From positions 496,001 through 560,000 of the forward strand of contig JAUIDI010000001.1 of NCBI GenBank assembly GCA_030428705.1: 64,000 nucleotides of DNA, given 5' to 3'. The translations under genes and the position numbers were made by a program. Positions 8,605 through 17,039 of this stretch are shown piece after piece (within the stretch, counting starts at the first letter, position 1; the number at the start of each line of letters is the position of its first letter). Under the pieces are notes generated by a model. The model ran no database searches. It had not been told where the DNA came from and worked only from the letters and a program-made list of their open reading frames with translations. The stretch is from Bacteroidia bacterium (lineage in GTDB: Bacteria; Bacteroidota; Bacteroidia; Flavobacteriales; Flavobacteriaceae).

Positions 8605-8976
8605 ATGCAAATTACTTTTCTTGGACATGCATCTTTTCCTGATGGCACCTATGGGGGCCAACCGGGCGGATTCATCGTATCCGCAGGTGGAAAAAAAGTG
8701 TATATCGCCGGTGATACGGCGCTGACGATGGATATGAAGTTGATTCCGTTGAGCGCTAGGTTAGATTTGGCAATTTTGCCGATAGGCGACAATTTTACCA
8801 TGGGAGTAGACGATGCGATTTTGGCCTCCGGTTTTTTGGAGTGCGATACCATTTTGGGTTATCATTACGATACCTTCGGGTACATCGAAATTGATCACGG
8901 AGAGGCAAGGGATAAATTCAAAAAGGCGGGCAAAAAGCTACATTTATTGGGAATCGGGGAATCGATGACCATATGA
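8605..8976 (+). CDS. Metal-dependent hydrolase (UPF0173/MBL) with large internal deletion
   Basis: Only 123 residues are encoded, whereas this beta-lactamase-fold family is normally about 225. The start MQITFLGHASF is the family's first strand, but it passes directly into PDGTYGGQPGGF, which belongs after about residue 105. The missing block of roughly 100 residues contains the zinc-binding HxHxDH loop and the next histidine ligand. The rest is intact and in frame: VYIAGDTALTMDM (aspartate ligand), LPIGDNFTMG and GYHYDTFGYIE (last histidine). As it stands it should not bind zinc or catalyse. It starts 25 bp after the kinase. It may be a remnant, or the deletion may be an assembly error. Confidence 0.8.
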   Translation: MQITFLGHASFPDGTYGGQPGGFIVSAGGKKVYIAGDTALTMDMKLIPLSARLDLAILPIGDNFTMGVDDAILASGFLECDTILGYHYDTFGYIEIDHGEARDKFKKAGKKLHLLGIGESMTI

Positions 8977-8986
8977 TGCCTTGGGG

Positions 8987-9790
8987 TTATACATTCTTGT
9001 TTCGGGTATTTTTCTGGACGAACCTATGCAATAGTTTGGGAAAAAATCGTTTGAGATAGATGCCCATTACCTCTTTTCCTCCCATATAGGCCTCAAATTT
9101 TTTCCGCTCGATTGCCGAAATCATTTTTTTTGCAAATAGGTCTACGGGAAGTCCATTTTTGTTTTCGGCATCATCAATTCCTTGGGCACTTCCGTCAGCG
9201 GTAAGGGCATTTCGGGCAATGTTGGTGTCAACAAAACCCGGGCATATCATGGTAACATCGATACCATCTTTTTCATGTTCCATCCGAAGTACATCAAAAA
9301 AACCGTGAAGAGCATGCTTTGACCCACAATAACCGGAGCGGGGAGGTGCACCAAATCTGCCCATAAGACTGGTAACCGTAACAAAATGCCCCGCTTGCCG
9401 AGCGATGAAATGGGGCAAGAGTGCTTTGGTTATGGCCAGGGTGCCCAAATAATTAATCGCCATCAATTTTTCGTAAACCTCTAGTTTCGTGTCGATTATA
9501 TATGATCTTTGGCTGATTCCCGCATTGTTTATCAAGATATCTATTCCTCCAAAGGCCGCCACAGCCTCAGAAGCTTTTTGTGCCATGGTTTCCGTCATAC
9601 CGAGATCAAGGGGAATTATCCGAACTTTTTCCGGATTATGGCACGTGCTTTTTACACGTCGTAATTCTACTTCCTTTCTCGAGGAAATAATAAGATTGCA
9701 GTCTTTCGCGGCGAGTGCATAGGTCAATGCTTCCCCTATTCCCGACGAGGCTCCCGTGATCCAAACGGTCTTTCCGTTTATCCTGTTCAT
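8987..9790 (-). CDS. Short-chain dehydrogenase/reductase
   Basis: A 267-residue classical SDR of the DHRS7-like group. It has the Rossmann TGASSGIG motif (residues 12-19), the NNAG motif, the catalytic serine in VTSLMGRFG, the YCGSK active-site tyrosine/lysine and the PGFVDTN loop. It probably oxidises or reduces a lipid-like alcohol or ketone with NAD(P)H; the substrate cannot be read from sequence. It is the only minus-strand gene inside the menaquinone region, transcribed divergently from menC (46 bp apart) and towards the truncated hydrolase. Confidence 0.85.
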   Translation of the reverse strand: MNRINGKTVWITGASSGIGEALTYALAAKDCNLIISSRKEVELRRVKSTCHNPEKVRIIPLDLGMTETMAQKASEAVAAFGGIDILINNAGISQRSYIIDTKLEVYEKLMAINYLGTLAITKALLPHFIARQAGHFVTVTSLMGRFGAPPRSGYCGSKHALHGFFDVLRMEHEKDGIDVTMICPGFVDTNIARNALTADGSAQGIDDAENKNGLPVDLFAKKMISAIERKKFEAYMGGKEVMGIYLKRFFPKLLHRFVQKNTRNKNV

Positions 9791-9836
9791 TTATGTAGTT
9801 TTCAGACCTAAAATATAGTTAAATTTGAACGCATTG

Positions 9837-10889
9837 ATGAAAGCTTCCTATAAAAACTACATACTCGATTTCAAACGACCTAGTGGAACTTCACGTGGGG
9901 TAATGTCGCAAAAGGAAACATGGTTTATTATTTTGGAGGAAAACGGGAAACAAGGTATCGGTGAGTGTGGATTGTTAAAAGGGTTGAGCATTGACGATGT
10001 ACCTGATTTTGAAAATCGTCTTGATTGGGTTTGCAGCAATATCAATAAGGGCAAAATGGCTCTTTTGGATGTACTAAATTACTTTCCCAGTATTCAATTT
10101 GGAATCGAACAGGCCTTTCGCTCTTTAGAATCTGAGCATCCTTTTAGGCTTTTTGGTTCCGATTTTATTGAGAGGGAGGAACCGATTCCCATTAATGGAT
10201 TGGTTTGGATGGGGGAAGAGGGTTTTATGCACGAACAGATTCAGCAAAAAATAAATGACGGCTTCAAATGCATCAAGATGAAGATCGGTGCCTTGGATTT
10301 TGAGACCGAACTCAAGTTGTTACGATCGATCAGAAACGAATATTCGAAAGAACAGATTGAACTTCGAGTCGATGCGAACGGTGCTTTTGCGATCGATGAG
10401 GCCCTCGAAAAGCTTACTGTTTTAGCCGAATTCGATTTACATTCCATTGAACAACCAATTGCGCCGGGTGATTGGACGGCCATGCAAAGACTTTGCGAAA
10501 ATACACCCTTGCCCATTGCTTTGGACGAAGAATTGATCGGGGTATTTAATGTAACGCAAAAAGAAAAGCTGCTACAAACGATTAAACCGCAATACATTAT
10601 TTTGAAACCTAGTTTGGTGGGAGGTTATCGATCGAGTCAAGAATGGATCGATCTGGCAGACGAATATGGAGTCGGTTGGTGGATAACCAGTGCCTTGGAA
10701 AGCAATATCGGCCTTAATGCCATTGCGCAGTGGGCATATACGTTGAAGAATAAGATTCCCCAAGGTTTGGGCACCGGTAGTCTTTACAAAAACAATTTCG
10801 ATTCTCCTTTGCAAGTTGAAAAAGGGAACCTATATTACAGGCAAACCAAGACTTGGGACGTTAATTTAATAAGAAATCTATGTACATAG
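9837..10889 (+). CDS. menC: MenC, o-succinylbenzoate synthase
   Basis: A 350-residue enolase-superfamily enzyme that dehydrates SHCHC to o-succinylbenzoate. Catalytic lysine in CIKMKIG, metal ligands in RVDANGAF, SIEQPI and ALDEEL, and the second lysine in ILKPSLVGG are all present. The ATG at 9837 is preferred to the TTG at 9825, because a TAAATTTG box (9820-9827) resembles the -7 element and would place the transcript start near 9834, giving an almost leaderless message. The stop overlaps the next gene by 10 bp, so menC, the CPBP protease gene and menE form one coupled operon. Confidence 0.93.
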   Translation: MKASYKNYILDFKRPSGTSRGVMSQKETWFIILEENGKQGIGECGLLKGLSIDDVPDFENRLDWVCSNINKGKMALLDVLNYFPSIQFGIEQAFRSLESEHPFRLFGSDFIEREEPIPINGLVWMGEEGFMHEQIQQKINDGFKCIKMKIGALDFETELKLLRSIRNEYSKEQIELRVDANGAFAIDEALEKLTVLAEFDLHSIEQPIAPGDWTAMQRLCENTPLPIALDEELIGVFNVTQKEKLLQTIKPQYIILKPSLVGGYRSSQEWIDLADEYGVGWWITSALESNIGLNAIAQWAYTLKNKIPQGLGTGSLYKNNFDSPLQVEKGNLYYRQTKTWDVNLIRNLCT

Positions 10890-11818
10890 AACAGGGTTAT
10901 AAAGGCGAATTGGGCCTTTGGAAATATTTTTTGATACCCATGGGATTTATCGGTTTGATGGTATTGAATTATGCCGCCATCAAATTGTTGAATATCGATG
11001 TTGAAGCCTTAATGGCCTCTGAAATTGCAAAAAAGGGTGCTAATCGTTTTTTGGTAGAAATGTTGGTGCCGTTCGTCGTCGGTCTCGTATTGTTGTTTCT
11101 TTGGGTAAAGTACATACACAAGCAGACATTGACATCGTTGACCACGTCAAGAAGGAAAATCGATTGGAAAAGGGTCTTTTTTGCATTTGGACTTTGGGCC
11201 GCAATTACAATTTCGCTGACGGCGATAGACATGTATTTCTCACCTGAAGATTATGTTTTGAATTTTAAGCTAGAACCCTTTCTTTACCTTTTAATAATCG
11301 CTTTGTTCCTTATTCCCATCCAGACCAGTTTCGAAGAATATCTCTTCAGGGGCTATATGATGCAGGGACTTGGTATTATGGCCAAAAATAGATGGGTGCC
11401 TTTGGTAGTGACATCTGTTTTGTTCGGCCTGATGCATATAGGCAACCCAGAAGTAGAAAAAATGGGACTGGGCATTATGGTCTATTATATCGGTACCGGA
11501 TTCTTTTTGGGAATAATGACCCTAATGGATAAAGGTCTTGAATTGGCCCTCGGTTTTCATGCCGCCAACAATTTGGTCACCGCACTTTTGGTTACTGCAG
11601 ATAACACGGCTTTTCAAGTAGATGCGGTTTATAAAAGTGTTGCCGAACCAACTTTGGGCTTTGATGCCTTTGTACCGGTATTTGTGATATTCCCCATTTT
11701 GTTATTTGTTTTTGCGCGCAAATATGGGTGGACCGATTGGAAAGATCGATTGGCCGGAAGAATTGAGACCAAAGAAGTTTTCCTGGCCGCAAATACAGAA
11801 CCTATAGATGGCAATTGA
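10880..11818 (+). CDS. CPBP family intramembrane metalloprotease
   Basis: A 312-residue membrane protein with about eight hydrophobic helices and the CPBP/Abi motifs: EEYLFRG (glutamate pair plus arginine), a following LFGLMHIGN, and GFHAANN. Family members include eukaryotic CAAX prenyl-protein proteases and bacterial bacteriocin-immunity proteins; the substrate here is unknown. It overlaps menC by 10 bp and menE by 11 bp, so it is locked inside the menaquinone operon, although no step of the pathway needs a protease. Confidence 0.88.
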   Translation: MYIEQGYKGELGLWKYFLIPMGFIGLMVLNYAAIKLLNIDVEALMASEIAKKGANRFLVEMLVPFVVGLVLLFLWVKYIHKQTLTSLTTSRRKIDWKRVFFAFGLWAAITISLTAIDMYFSPEDYVLNFKLEPFLYLLIIALFLIPIQTSFEEYLFRGYMMQGLGIMAKNRWVPLVVTSVLFGLMHIGNPEVEKMGLGIMVYYIGTGFFLGIMTLMDKGLELALGFHAANNLVTALLVTADNTAFQVDAVYKSVAEPTLGFDAFVPVFVIFPILLFVFARKYGWTDWKDRLAGRIETKEVFLAANTEPIDGN

Positions 11819-12881
11819 AATTCACCGACAATTTAAGCTCAACGGCATTCATTTTTCGAAGGAAGGCCTAAAGGAAGTCGGGTATAGTCTCGTCAAGGAA
11901 GGCGACTCCTACGAACACGCTATTGGTGATTTTTTATTGGATTGGTGCAATGATGCCCCGGAAATAGCTGTTAAGACTTCTGGCTCTACTGGAAAGCCAA
12001 AGCAAATACGATTAAAAAAACAATACATGGTCAACTCGGCCTTGGCCACTGGTGAGTTTTTTGGATTAAGACCAGGGGACAGAACCTTACATTGTTTGCC
12101 GACCGATTTTATTGCAGGCAAAATGATGTTGGTCCGGGCAACGGTTCTCGGTCTTGAACTTGATTATGTGGAACCCTCCTCCAATCCGTTGGAATTGGTA
12201 TCCAAGACCTATGATTTTTGTGCTATGGTTCCGATTCAGGTCGGTAATTCTTTGAAAAAACTAAATCAAGTCAAAACGTTGATCATAGGAGGTGCCCCCG
12301 TTTCCAATACTTTAAAAGCGAAGTTTCAAAATATTGATTGCCAAATTTTTGAAACATATGGAATGACGGAAACCATAACCCACATTGCGATAAAAAAGAT
12401 TAACAATGTCAAGTCGACCAAGGTCGATACCTACTTTGAAACCCTTCCGCAGGTCGACATTACAAAAGACAAAAGAAATTGCCTGGTTATTGGTGCACCG
12501 CACCTTTCAGACAGTACTATAGTAACAAATGATGTGGTACAATTGATTTCAGAAAATGAATTCCAATGGTTGGGTCGTTATGATAATATCATCAATTCGG
12601 GTGGAGTAAAGCTCTATCCGGAGCAAATCGAGTCGAAGTTGGAAAAAATAATCCCTAATCGATTTTTTGTTACTGGGCTTCCCGATGAAGATTTGGGAAA
12701 AAGGCTGGTTCTATTAATTGAAGGTAAAGTCTACAAAAAAGAATTACTGAATGAAATGCAGAAAAGTAAAGAACTTCAAAAATTTGAAATTCCCAAGGAA
12801 ATATTTAGCGTTTCGGAGTTTACGGAAACCACTTCCGGCAAAATCGATAGAATAAAGACCCTAAGATGTTTGTCGATTTAG
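11808..12881 (+). CDS. menE: MenE, o-succinylbenzoate-CoA ligase (compact form)
   Basis: A 357-residue AMP-forming acyl-CoA ligase that activates o-succinylbenzoate with ATP and CoA. It carries the P-loop TSGSTGKPKQI, the ETYGMTETITHI motif, the GRYDNIINSGGVKLYPEQIE hinge and the C-terminal TTSGKIDR lysine. It is about 100 residues shorter than the E. coli enzyme, mainly in the N-terminal part, as is usual in Flavobacteriia. The ATG overlaps the protease gene by 11 bp. It is the last gene of the operon. Confidence 0.92.
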   Translation: MAIEIHRQFKLNGIHFSKEGLKEVGYSLVKEGDSYEHAIGDFLLDWCNDAPEIAVKTSGSTGKPKQIRLKKQYMVNSALATGEFFGLRPGDRTLHCLPTDFIAGKMMLVRATVLGLELDYVEPSSNPLELVSKTYDFCAMVPIQVGNSLKKLNQVKTLIIGGAPVSNTLKAKFQNIDCQIFETYGMTETITHIAIKKINNVKSTKVDTYFETLPQVDITKDKRNCLVIGAPHLSDSTIVTNDVVQLISENEFQWLGRYDNIINSGGVKLYPEQIESKLEKIIPNRFFVTGLPDEDLGKRLVLLIEGKVYKKELLNEMQKSKELQKFEIPKEIFSVSEFTETTSGKIDRIKTLRCLSI

Positions 12882-12896
12882 ATTTCAGTTGGATGG

Positions 12897-13637
12897 TTAA
12901 TTGGCCTTCAGCTTTAGATAATTGGCCACTTCGGTTTCCAATCCCGATTGATAAGGATTATCCGAAGGGTTTTTCTTAAATAGTTCGGCATAGAACATGG
13001 CCGCCGCCAAAAAAGTTCCTTGCGGGCTTGGGTGATACCCATCTTCGTTATACAATTCGATATTTACAATACTGTCTCGAACTATATTGCGCCACACCTG
13101 TCCAACGGGCACAATTTCAGCGCCGATTGCAATGGCGCCATCTTCATAGGTCTTCTTTATGGGCTGATACATTTCGGGTTCACCTTTATATTCCCAGGTC
13201 ATGAAGAGATAGATTTTTGTACTTTTTTGGCTCACCATTTCCTTGAACGATGTTAAAGCTTCAAGAGTAGATTCATCGGTGTTGGCGGCAACAAATGTAT
13301 TCTCTTGTAGAATAATATATTCCCAGTCGCGCTCATTTATCTTTTCAAGAGTCGTAGCATTGTTCATGTGATCGGCTAGGCTAAAGCCTCCGAACGAAGA
13401 TTCGGCGATCAATGGTGCATTTGGCAAATTGTCTTTTTCGATAAACCGACCGACGTGAAAAGGAACTCCTGAGTTATAATAAGTGTGGCTGTTGCCGATA
13501 AATAGAATTTCAACATCGGCTTCGGATTTTGGTTTTTCGTTTAAGGGATTGCTTTTGTCATTTTCTCCTTTCGAACAACCGAGAATGAACATCAATGTTG
13601 ACAAGAACAAACAATCGAAGAGGCAATTGATTTTCAT
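12897..13637 (-). CDS. SGNH/GDSL hydrolase lipoprotein
   Basis: A 246-residue predicted lipoprotein. The ATG at 13637 gives MKINCLFDCLFLSTLMFILGC with a lipobox; an upstream frame start at 13679 would bury it. The catalytic domain shows LFIGNSHTYYN (block I serine), the WEYIILQEN strand and DGYHPSPQGTFLAA (block V Asp-x-x-His). These resemble the DUF4886-like SGNH hydrolases, probably an esterase acting on cell-surface or polysaccharide esters. It converges with menE, 15 bp apart. Confidence 0.8.
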   Translation of the reverse strand: MKINCLFDCLFLSTLMFILGCSKGENDKSNPLNEKPKSEADVEILFIGNSHTYYNSGVPFHVGRFIEKDNLPNAPLIAESSFGGFSLADHMNNATTLEKINERDWEYIILQENTFVAANTDESTLEALTSFKEMVSQKSTKIYLFMTWEYKGEPEMYQPIKKTYEDGAIAIGAEIVPVGQVWRNIVRDSIVNIELYNEDGYHPSPQGTFLAAAMFYAELFKKNPSDNPYQSGLETEVANYLKLKAN

Positions 13638-13853
13638 AGAATGCACTAAGATTTTAATAGATCGAAAGTTATCGGACATCCCATAAAATTAAAACTAATT
13701 CATCGTTAGTTGTATGTTTTTGTAGGCTTTGTGACTTCATGATATACATTTTTGCCTACGACAACATACGGATGTCAAGACTTCGGAGGTTATTTTTCGA
13801 CTGTACTTGTCGAGTTCTTTAAAATCCGTATTTTCATAGATATTAAACATAGA

Positions 13854-15200
13854 ATGAAACAAACAATTTCTTTTTTGGTTTTTTTTATTGTAATGGCGGT
13901 CTCTGCCCAACAAATACTCCCGGAAAATGAAAGGGCAAGAGTGATCGATGAGATTTTGGCCGATCGGTTCGATAATTTGCTTCCCAGATTAATGGACACT
14001 ACCGACATTGATATGTGGGTAGTCATTTCAAGGGAATACAATGAAGACCCGGTATTGAGAACCATGTTGCCCGCTACCTGGTTGAATGCAAGAAGAAGAA
14101 CGATTCTACTTTTTTATAGGGACAAAGCGAATAATTCAATCGAAAAATTGGCCGTGGCCAGATACAATGTCGGTGACAATATCAAATCGGCTTGGAACAA
14201 GGAGGAAGAACCCGACCAGTGGAAACGTTTGATCCAATTGATAGAAGAACGCAATCCAAAGAAAATAGGCCTTAATTATTCAAAAGACCACAATATCGCA
14301 GACGGGCTTGATAAGACCGACCATGACGAATTCATGGCTTATTTGCCCAAGAAATACCGATCAAGAGTAAGTTCGGCCGAACAATTGGCGGTACGATGGA
14401 TCGAAACCAGAACGCCGCGTGAAATGGTCGCTTACAATCAATTGGTAGACATTACGCACGATATCATCGCCGAGGCATTTTCCGAAAAAGTAATCACGCC
14501 CGGTATAACGACTACCTCTGAAGTAGAGTGGTGGATGCGCCAAAAAGTAACCGACCTAGGGTTGGAAACCTGGTTTCATCCGACGGTAGATATACAAAGG
14601 GGCAGCGAAGAATTGGTCGGTCATCTCTATTCGTTTTCGGGTCGGCCAAGTGATATGGTTATTTTGCCCGGCGATTTGCTACATTGTGATTTTGGTATTA
14701 CCTATTTACGGTTGAACACCGATTGTCAAGAGTTGGCATATGTTCTAAAGCCAACGGAAAAAACCGCGCCCAAATTTTTGATCGACGCCTTTAGAGATGG
14801 AAATCGGGTCCAGGATTTTTTGACAAAGAACATGGTCGAAGGCCGTACCGGTAATGAGATTTTGGCCAAAGCTCTAGAAGAGGCTAAGGCTGCCGGCCTA
14901 CGCCCGGCGATCTACACACACCCATTGGGACTCTACGGACACTCCGCCGGTACGACCATCGGCATGTGGGACGCGCAAGATGGGGTCATGAAAGATGATG
15001 GGGAGAATTATCCCCTGAACCCGAATACGGTGTATGCCATTGAACTGAATACAACTGTGAACATACCTGAATGGAAAAGGGACGTTCGTATTATGTTCGA
15101 AGAGGCAGGCTTCTTCAGTGAGGAGGGTTTTCGTTATGTCAATGGGCGACAAACCGAATTATTGCTGATACCGAGACAAAAAGACCAATTAGGAAACTAG
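13854..15200 (+). CDS. Secreted M24 (Xaa-Pro type) metallopeptidase
   Basis: A 448-residue protein. The ATG at 13854 gives a clear signal peptide (MKQTISFLVFFIVMAVSAQ), so the upstream extension to 13752 is rejected. After an N-terminal creatinase-like domain (about 25-200), the pita-bread fold holds the five metal ligands: Asp in LLHCDFG, Asp in LNTDCQE, His in YGHSAGTT, Glu in YAIELNT and Glu in MFEEAGFF. It probably cleaves Xaa-Pro or related peptides in the periplasm. It is 72 bp upstream of the four-gene plug/TPR array, same strand. Confidence 0.88.
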   Translation: MKQTISFLVFFIVMAVSAQQILPENERARVIDEILADRFDNLLPRLMDTTDIDMWVVISREYNEDPVLRTMLPATWLNARRRTILLFYRDKANNSIEKLAVARYNVGDNIKSAWNKEEEPDQWKRLIQLIEERNPKKIGLNYSKDHNIADGLDKTDHDEFMAYLPKKYRSRVSSAEQLAVRWIETRTPREMVAYNQLVDITHDIIAEAFSEKVITPGITTTSEVEWWMRQKVTDLGLETWFHPTVDIQRGSEELVGHLYSFSGRPSDMVILPGDLLHCDFGITYLRLNTDCQELAYVLKPTEKTAPKFLIDAFRDGNRVQDFLTKNMVEGRTGNEILAKALEEAKAAGLRPAIYTHPLGLYGHSAGTTIGMWDAQDGVMKDDGENYPLNPNTVYAIELNTTVNIPEWKRDVRIMFEEAGFFSEEGFRYVNGRQTELLLIPRQKDQLGN

Positions 15201-15272
15201 GTTAATAGTATCACTTTTGGATTTAATCTTAAATTTTAACCGTTTTCAAGATACTGGTCAATTGCACGAGCC

Positions 15273-17027
15273 ATGAAAAAATTTATCTGTATACTTGTTT
15301 TTTTTCTATTTACCGGATCGATGTCTTCCCAAGAGTTACCCAAAACCATTTTTGGAATCGTATCCGATGATTATGGTGTTCTCAAAGATGTAAATATTAT
15401 CGTTAAAGGAAGCGATATTGGCGTAACATCCGATAATGAAGGCAAGTATAGGATACAGGCCAAAGAGGGCGATATTTTGGTTTTTTCTAGAATAGCAATG
15501 CTGCCCGTTGAAATTAGGATTGAAGACGTGACGAGGGTCTTGAATATTAAAATGGCACCTAAGATAGAAGAACTAGAAGAGGTGGTAGTCGCAAAACGTA
15601 AAAGGAGGACCCAGCAATATTTTGCCAGAGAATACTATAGGGATTCTAGCATCATTAATACCAATTTTGGATACTTGAGTCCTGATCTTGTCGGATACGA
15701 GCTTAGAGTGGTCAACGGAAAAGACTTGAGCCCCAATCGACGTGATATATTGGATGCTATTGCAGAACAGTTACCAGGGGTTAGGGTAAGAACCATTAAG
15801 GGTGAGCGGTATCTTTTTGCCAGTAGTTTAGGCTCTTTGAGGGGAGCCGCTTCGATGGCCTTTGAAGTAGACGGTCATGTGAGAAAAGACGCACCAGTCG
15901 GCCTGGATATTGAAAAAGTGCTCAGGGTAGGGTTGATTCCAGGTGACCAAGCCTACCATAAATATGGTAGCGTCGGCAGTGGGGGAATGGTAGTAATCAA
16001 CACAACAGATGTACGCCATGGTTCAAAAGAAGATGGTGACCGCCCGTTCGATCTGGCTCGACTTCGGGGAAATATATATGATGGGGATGCTATTAGTAGC
16101 GATGATATTATCAAATATGAGCCAAACTATATCAGGGCCTTGTATCACACGGATGATTTTGAAACAGCCAAGAACGTATACCTAGAACAAAGCAAGATCT
16201 ATGGTAACTCTTACTTTTTTGTACTAGAGATGTATCGAATTTTTCGAGAGAAATTCGGTGAAGCAGCATTTGCGAACGAGATTTTAGATGTACATGTTGA
16301 TGTCTTTGAAGCAGACCCAAAGGCACTCAAGGCTTTAGCCTATATCCTACAAAGTTATGGTGATTTTGAAGCTGCTAATGATATGTATATAGAAGTGTTC
16401 ACCATGCGTCCGGAATACGCACAATCTTACATAGATCTAGGACGAAGCTATGTCGAAATAGGCCAATACCCAAAGGCCGCCTCAATGTATGCACGGTTCA
16501 ATTATTTAACGGAGCTTGGCCTTATGAGCATTGGCGATTCTAGTGTGTTCCAACCGATTATTAAACGCGAAATCGATAATTTGGTTACATTAAATGGTAA
16601 AGAGATGTTGGCTAAAAGTGAACGCGAAGTCGACGTTAGCGAAGAAGAATTCTTAGGTACCAGGTTGGTTTTCGAATGGAACGATAGCGAAGCGGAGTTC
16701 GAATTGCAGTTTGTGAACCCTGATGGACATTATTTTAACGTGGATCACACTTTGGAATCGGATCCCCGTCGTATTTATGATGAAAAACTCTTGGGTTATT
16801 CCTGTTCTGAATTCCTAATCGATGATTCTATAAAAGGTGTTTGGCAGATAAACTTGAAGTATTTGGGAAATCGAAGCTTGACGCCTTCTTACTTAAAGGC
16901 AACGATTTATTATAATTATGGTAGTCAGTCACAAGAGAAAGAAATTAAGGTTTTTAAGATGGGTCTTAAAAATGTAAGCAGGGAACTTTTTAAAGTGGAT
17001 AATACTACTTCAATGAGTTCTCACTAA
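15273..17027 (+). CDS. Barrel-less SusC-half/TPR/DUF2135-like protein, copy 1
   Basis: 584 residues: signal peptide (1-20), carboxypeptidase-like beta sandwich (about 25-95), a TonB-box-like EELEEVVV (99-106), a plug-like domain (about 130-245: LDAIAEQLPGVRV, FEVDGHV, YGSVGSGGMVVINT), helical TPR region (about 285-445, with ALKALAYILQSYGDFEAAN) and a C-terminal DUF2135-like beta domain (about 462-575: RLVFEWNDSEAEFELQFVNP, LGYSC). No outer-membrane barrel follows the plug. It is the first of four tandem paralogues; function is unknown, location probably periplasmic. Confidence 0.8.
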   Translation: MKKFICILVFFLFTGSMSSQELPKTIFGIVSDDYGVLKDVNIIVKGSDIGVTSDNEGKYRIQAKEGDILVFSRIAMLPVEIRIEDVTRVLNIKMAPKIEELEEVVVAKRKRRTQQYFAREYYRDSSIINTNFGYLSPDLVGYELRVVNGKDLSPNRRDILDAIAEQLPGVRVRTIKGERYLFASSLGSLRGAASMAFEVDGHVRKDAPVGLDIEKVLRVGLIPGDQAYHKYGSVGSGGMVVINTTDVRHGSKEDGDRPFDLARLRGNIYDGDAISSDDIIKYEPNYIRALYHTDDFETAKNVYLEQSKIYGNSYFFVLEMYRIFREKFGEAAFANEILDVHVDVFEADPKALKALAYILQSYGDFEAANDMYIEVFTMRPEYAQSYIDLGRSYVEIGQYPKAASMYARFNYLTELGLMSIGDSSVFQPIIKREIDNLVTLNGKEMLAKSEREVDVSEEEFLGTRLVFEWNDSEAEFELQFVNPDGHYFNVDHTLESDPRRIYDEKLLGYSCSEFLIDDSIKGVWQINLKYLGNRSLTPSYLKATIYYNYGSQSQEKEIKVFKMGLKNVSRELFKVDNTTSMSSH

Positions 17028-17039
17028 ATAGTAAAAGCC

